Source of the DNA: Nocardia nova SH22a
GTDB lineage: Bacteria > Actinomycetota > Actinomycetes > Mycobacteriales > Mycobacteriaceae
Direction: 5' to 3'
NCBI RefSeq assembly: GCF_000523235.1
Contig: NZ_CP006850.1
Span: 2,356,001-2,420,000, forward strand
Length of the DNA stretch: 64,000 nucleotides
In this document: piece by piece, positions 61,274 to 64,000 of the stretch
Layout: every line of letters begins with the position of its first letter
How positions within the stretch are numbered: the first letter of the stretch is position 1
Made by a program: the position numbers and the translations under genes
Notes under the pieces: generated by a model
The model's database searches: none
What the model was told of the DNA's origin: nothing
Seen by the model: the letters and a program-made list of their open reading frames with translations, nothing else

Positions 61274-64000
61274 ATGCCGGAGACGGTGATCGGCGAATTC
61301 GGCGGCGCCTACCAGGTCGAGGACACACCGCTCAACACCTCCGGCGGGCAGTCGGTGCTGTTCCGGTGCCGCGACCGGGACGACGAGGAACGGGTGTACA
61401 AGCGGTACAACGAACCGCTGACCGCGCCCGAGGCGGTGACCAGGCTGCGCGAGGTGGTCGAACGCGGCCGTCGCGTCGCGGCCTCCGCGGAAAAGCTGCT
61501 GCCGCTGTCGAAACCGGCCACCTTCGTCAACTGGCCGATAGATCTCGTCGAGTCCGGCGAGCACGTCGTCGGCGTCGTCCTGCCGTGGATCCCGCCGCAG
61601 TTTCTGCGTGACGACGGGCGCCCCCGCACCTTCGACTACCTGTGCCTGGCCTCCGCGGATCCGCCGAAATCGGTGTTCCGCGTACGGGTCCTGCGGCATC
61701 TGTGCCGGATTCTGCAGGCTGTCGACGACGCCGGACTCGTGCACGGTGACATCTCGGCCAAGAACATCGTCTGGAGTGAGGGCCGCCCACACGCCTATCT
61801 GATCGACTGCGACGGTATGCGCCCGGCCGATGCCACCGATGTGCGCGGCGTCGGCACCGAAGGCTGGCGCGATCCGCGCTGGGTGGCCGGCCGCATCTCC
61901 GCACACGACGGCTTCAGCGACCGGTTCGGCCTCGCGGTCGCCCTCTACCGCGGCCTGTTCCTCAATCCGGGCGCCCCCGTGCTGGTCCGCGGCGACTGGC
62001 ACCCGCCGACGGGCATTCCGGCCGGGCTCGCACCCCGGCTGCGCGCGCTGTTCGACCGCGCCTTCGCCGAACCGTTCACCACCGAGGACCGCCCGTCGCC
62101 GGCCGAATGGGGCCGCGCCCTCACCGCCGTCCACTTCACCCGCATCGGCGGGTTCCGGCGCCGCCGCCCGCTGGCCGTGCTGGAGCGTCACGCCGGGCAG
62201 TACCGGGACGAGATCGCGGACGGCCCGCAGCGGTCCGAACCCCTGCCGCCGGAAGCCGAATTCCAGCGCTGGCACGATCAACTCGGATATCGCCACTCGG
62301 TGTGGTCCGCCGGCGGCGCCCGCAACGCGCGGCTGCTCACCGGTGCGGAACTGCGCGATGCCCGCAGATGGCAACGGCGCCACCGTGATCGGATGTCGGC
62401 CGCCGAGAACGCCTTCATCAAGCGGAGCACGCTCTACACCCGTCGCCGGGCCCTCATCGTGGCGATGGTTCTGATCATCGCCCAGACGGCCGAGCTGATC
62501 GCCTATCACCACCGCGGTGATCAGGTATCGCAGATCGCCGCCGCCGACCTGTCGGACAAGGCGGCACGACTACGGCGCACCGACCCCTACGGCGCACTGC
62601 AACTCGATCTGCGCGCCCATCGCACGAACCGTTCCGCCGCCCTTCCCGCCGTCTACACCGCGGACCGGTACGTTCCCGACTACCTGTACGCCCGGCAGGA
62701 TTCGAGTCCGCCGCAACCCACGGCGAGCAGCGCGCCGTCGAGCCCACCCGCCGCCGATCCGCTCGACCTCGGCCAGCTCACCCTGCTGTACCAGACACAG
62801 ACGATGAGCCGCTCGATCTCGGCCGACGGTTCGAAACTGGCCACGGTCGACGGGAATTCGACCACCGTCGTCCGGAGCATCAGCGAAGGTTCCGTCGAAT
62901 CCGAATCCCTGACGAAGATCTTCGGCCCCACCGACGCCACCGTGTCCGAGCCGGTGCTGAGCCGCGACGGGCGTTATGTGGTCGTCCTCCAATCCGTTTT
63001 CGGGAATCCCAAGGTGGACCGGAACGGAAAGATGACCTTCGACTACGCGGCCCAGCCGACGTGTAAGCCGCCGAAAGATGTCATGTCCGCCCGTTGTCTG
63101 GCGGTGTACGACACGACCACGCACAAGGTCGCCTATGCCGCGCGGCTGGATGTGCCCGGCCCGGCGGACGGCTACGTCGCCGTCGGTATGGATCCCACGA
63201 ACCGTTTCGTCGGGCTGTCGGTGTCGACCGCCTCGGGCAACTCGTTCGACGACACCCTGTATCTGTACGACCTGCGGAACAAGGGCGCCCCGCGCAAGGT
63301 CGACCTGCCGTTCCACACCTTGGTCACCAATGTCTGGCTCGGTGCCGCGGCGGCCACCGCGGTCGTCTCCGGTCTCACCGTCCGGGAATCGGGACCCGGC
63401 TTCGACGGGGTGCTGCGATGGTCCGATCTGAATTCCGGCCGATCCGAGGAGATGGCCGGTGGAATCGACGGTGCGTCGCCCGCCGCGATGAGTCTCGACG
63501 GCCGCGTCGCCGCGGCCCTGGTACCGACGAGCGATCCGCACCGGGCGACCTTGACCACCTGGAACACCGACACGGGAGCGCTGCGAGCCCGGTACCCGGT
63601 GGCCGTCGACGGTGCGCAACGGCTCCTGGCCCTGGACCGTGACGGCGCGACGGCCTGGCTGTCCTACCTGCCCGCGAACCAGCCCCGGCTGCCGGACGCG
63701 GCGACGGCCGACGACCTCCTCGCCTGGCATCCACCCGCGAACCAGGTGACGGTGTACGACCTGGCCGACGGAAACACCCTCGCACAGGGGAGATTCGGCG
63801 GTGGCTGGACGTCGCTGGTGCCGCTGGGTGCTGGGCCGGGGGCATCGCTGCTGGCCGTCGACGGCAGCCTGCTCGGAATCGAGCTGTCCGGTGTCGGCGG
63901 TGACTCGCCGCTGCGTCGGCTCGGCGCCGCGCTCACCCCGCGCGCACCGGACCGGTCGGCACTGTGCGAGCGAATGGCCGATGTCGATGCCGACCGCGCC
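61274..64000 (+). CDS. Membrane-anchored protein kinase with beta-propeller tail, truncated by the window edge
   Basis: Open from ATG 61274 to base 64000 with no stop (909 codons). The kinase domain (about 1-280) has VYKRYNE (catalytic Lys43), HGDISAKNIVW (Asp159, Asn164 of the catalytic loop) and LIDCDGM in place of DFG (Asp178), as in TerY-associated kinases. A basic segment precedes one transmembrane helix at about 394-412 (ALIVAMVLIIAQTAELIAY). After it comes the linker DPYGALQLDLRAHRTNRSA, and from ~500 WD-like blades (SISADGSKLATVDG, AAMSLDGRVAAAL). The kinase is thus cytosolic and the propeller probably outside. It completes the VWA-PP2C-kinase triad. Confidence 0.85.
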   Translation, partial: MPETVIGEFGGAYQVEDTPLNTSGGQSVLFRCRDRDDEERVYKRYNEPLTAPEAVTRLREVVERGRRVAASAEKLLPLSKPATFVNWPIDLVESGEHVVGVVLPWIPPQFLRDDGRPRTFDYLCLASADPPKSVFRVRVLRHLCRILQAVDDAGLVHGDISAKNIVWSEGRPHAYLIDCDGMRPADATDVRGVGTEGWRDPRWVAGRISAHDGFSDRFGLAVALYRGLFLNPGAPVLVRGDWHPPTGIPAGLAPRLRALFDRAFAEPFTTEDRPSPAEWGRALTAVHFTRIGGFRRRRPLAVLERHAGQYRDEIADGPQRSEPLPPEAEFQRWHDQLGYRHSVWSAGGARNARLLTGAELRDARRWQRRHRDRMSAAENAFIKRSTLYTRRRALIVAMVLIIAQTAELIAYHHRGDQVSQIAAADLSDKAARLRRTDPYGALQLDLRAHRTNRSAALPAVYTADRYVPDYLYARQDSSPPQPTASSAPSSPPAADPLDLGQLTLLYQTQTMSRSISADGSKLATVDGNSTTVVRSISEGSVESESLTKIFGPTDATVSEPVLSRDGRYVVVLQSVFGNPKVDRNGKMTFDYAAQPTCKPPKDVMSARCLAVYDTTTHKVAYAARLDVPGPADGYVAVGMDPTNRFVGLSVSTASGNSFDDTLYLYDLRNKGAPRKVDLPFHTLVTNVWLGAAAATAVVSGLTVRESGPGFDGVLRWSDLNSGRSEEMAGGIDGASPAAMSLDGRVAAALVPTSDPHRATLTTWNTDTGALRARYPVAVDGAQRLLALDRDGATAWLSYLPANQPRLPDAATADDLLAWHPPANQVTVYDLADGNTLAQGRFGGGWTSLVPLGAGPGASLLAVDGSLLGIELSGVGGDSPLRRLGAALTPRAPDRSALCERMADVDADRA

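Overview
The window is 64 kb of very GC-rich actinobacterial DNA with strong third-position GC bias, many GTG and some TTG starts, and short stop/start overlaps. Gene content and order match the glnA2-glnE-glnA1-lipA-dlaT-pepB neighbourhood of Mycobacterium tuberculosis (about Rv2213 to Rv2224c). Together with the lipoproteins, DUF families and F420 enzyme, this points to Mycobacteriales, most likely a Nocardia or close Nocardiaceae relative. This is inferred from content and synteny, not from a database search.

Layout. (1) 1-6.3 kb: conserved core with a lipoprotein serine peptidase, glnA2 and glnE. (2) 6.3-21.4 kb: about 15 kb inserted between glnE and glnA1, which are neighbours in M. tuberculosis. 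It holds a DUF2156 acyltransferase-like gene with a possible leader ORF, secreted proteins, a zinc lipoprotein peptidase, an orphan lumazine synthase, a monoacylglycerol lipase, an M20 peptidase, an MpaB-type oxygenase, a beta-lactamase-fold lipoprotein, an SDR, and an accessory patch of regulators (XRE, MerR/TipAS) and small proteins. (3) 21.4-36.2 kb: the core resumes with glnA1 (GlnR box upstream), an RDD protein, a TetR/aldo-keto reductase pair, an IclR regulator beside an aldehyde dehydrogenase relic, a DUF4191 protein, an EF-G-like GTPase, lipA, a GNAT acetyltransferase where lipB would be expected, a TIGR01777 protein, the E2 acyltransferase (sucB/dlaT) and leucyl aminopeptidase. (4) 36.3-50.2 kb: mixed housekeeping and accessory genes, including KptA, PhoU-like, ParA, methyltransferase, proline-rich secreted proteins, F420 oxidoreductase, SGNH hydrolase, an SF1 helicase, an ABC exporter, a DivIVA-repeat protein and a NUDIX hydrolase. 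(5) 50.4-64 kb: the most unusual part. It holds an nSTAND ATPase with 14 WD40 blades, a candidate 26-residue peptide gene, a phospholipase A2-like protein coupled to a membrane protein, a DUF3558 lipoprotein, an Old Yellow Enzyme-type reductase, a methyltransferase relic, and a coupled VWA - PP2C phosphatase - protein kinase triad whose kinase runs off the right edge.

How the genes work together. GlnA1, GlnA2 and GlnE form the nitrogen-assimilation module; GlnA1 carries an adenylylation tyrosine and GlnA2 does not. LipA and the two-lipoyl-domain E2 belong to lipoate use in 2-oxoacid dehydrogenases. The VWA/PP2C/kinase triad looks like a TerY-P-type phospho-signalling unit. Its kinase has the same 'transmembrane segment - helical linker - beta-propeller' tail as the nSTAND protein 7 kb upstream. 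Clear dyads or repeats at the TetR, MerR, XRE, MpaB and methyltransferase genes suggest local regulation. No rRNA, tRNA, CRISPR array or intact insertion sequence was seen.
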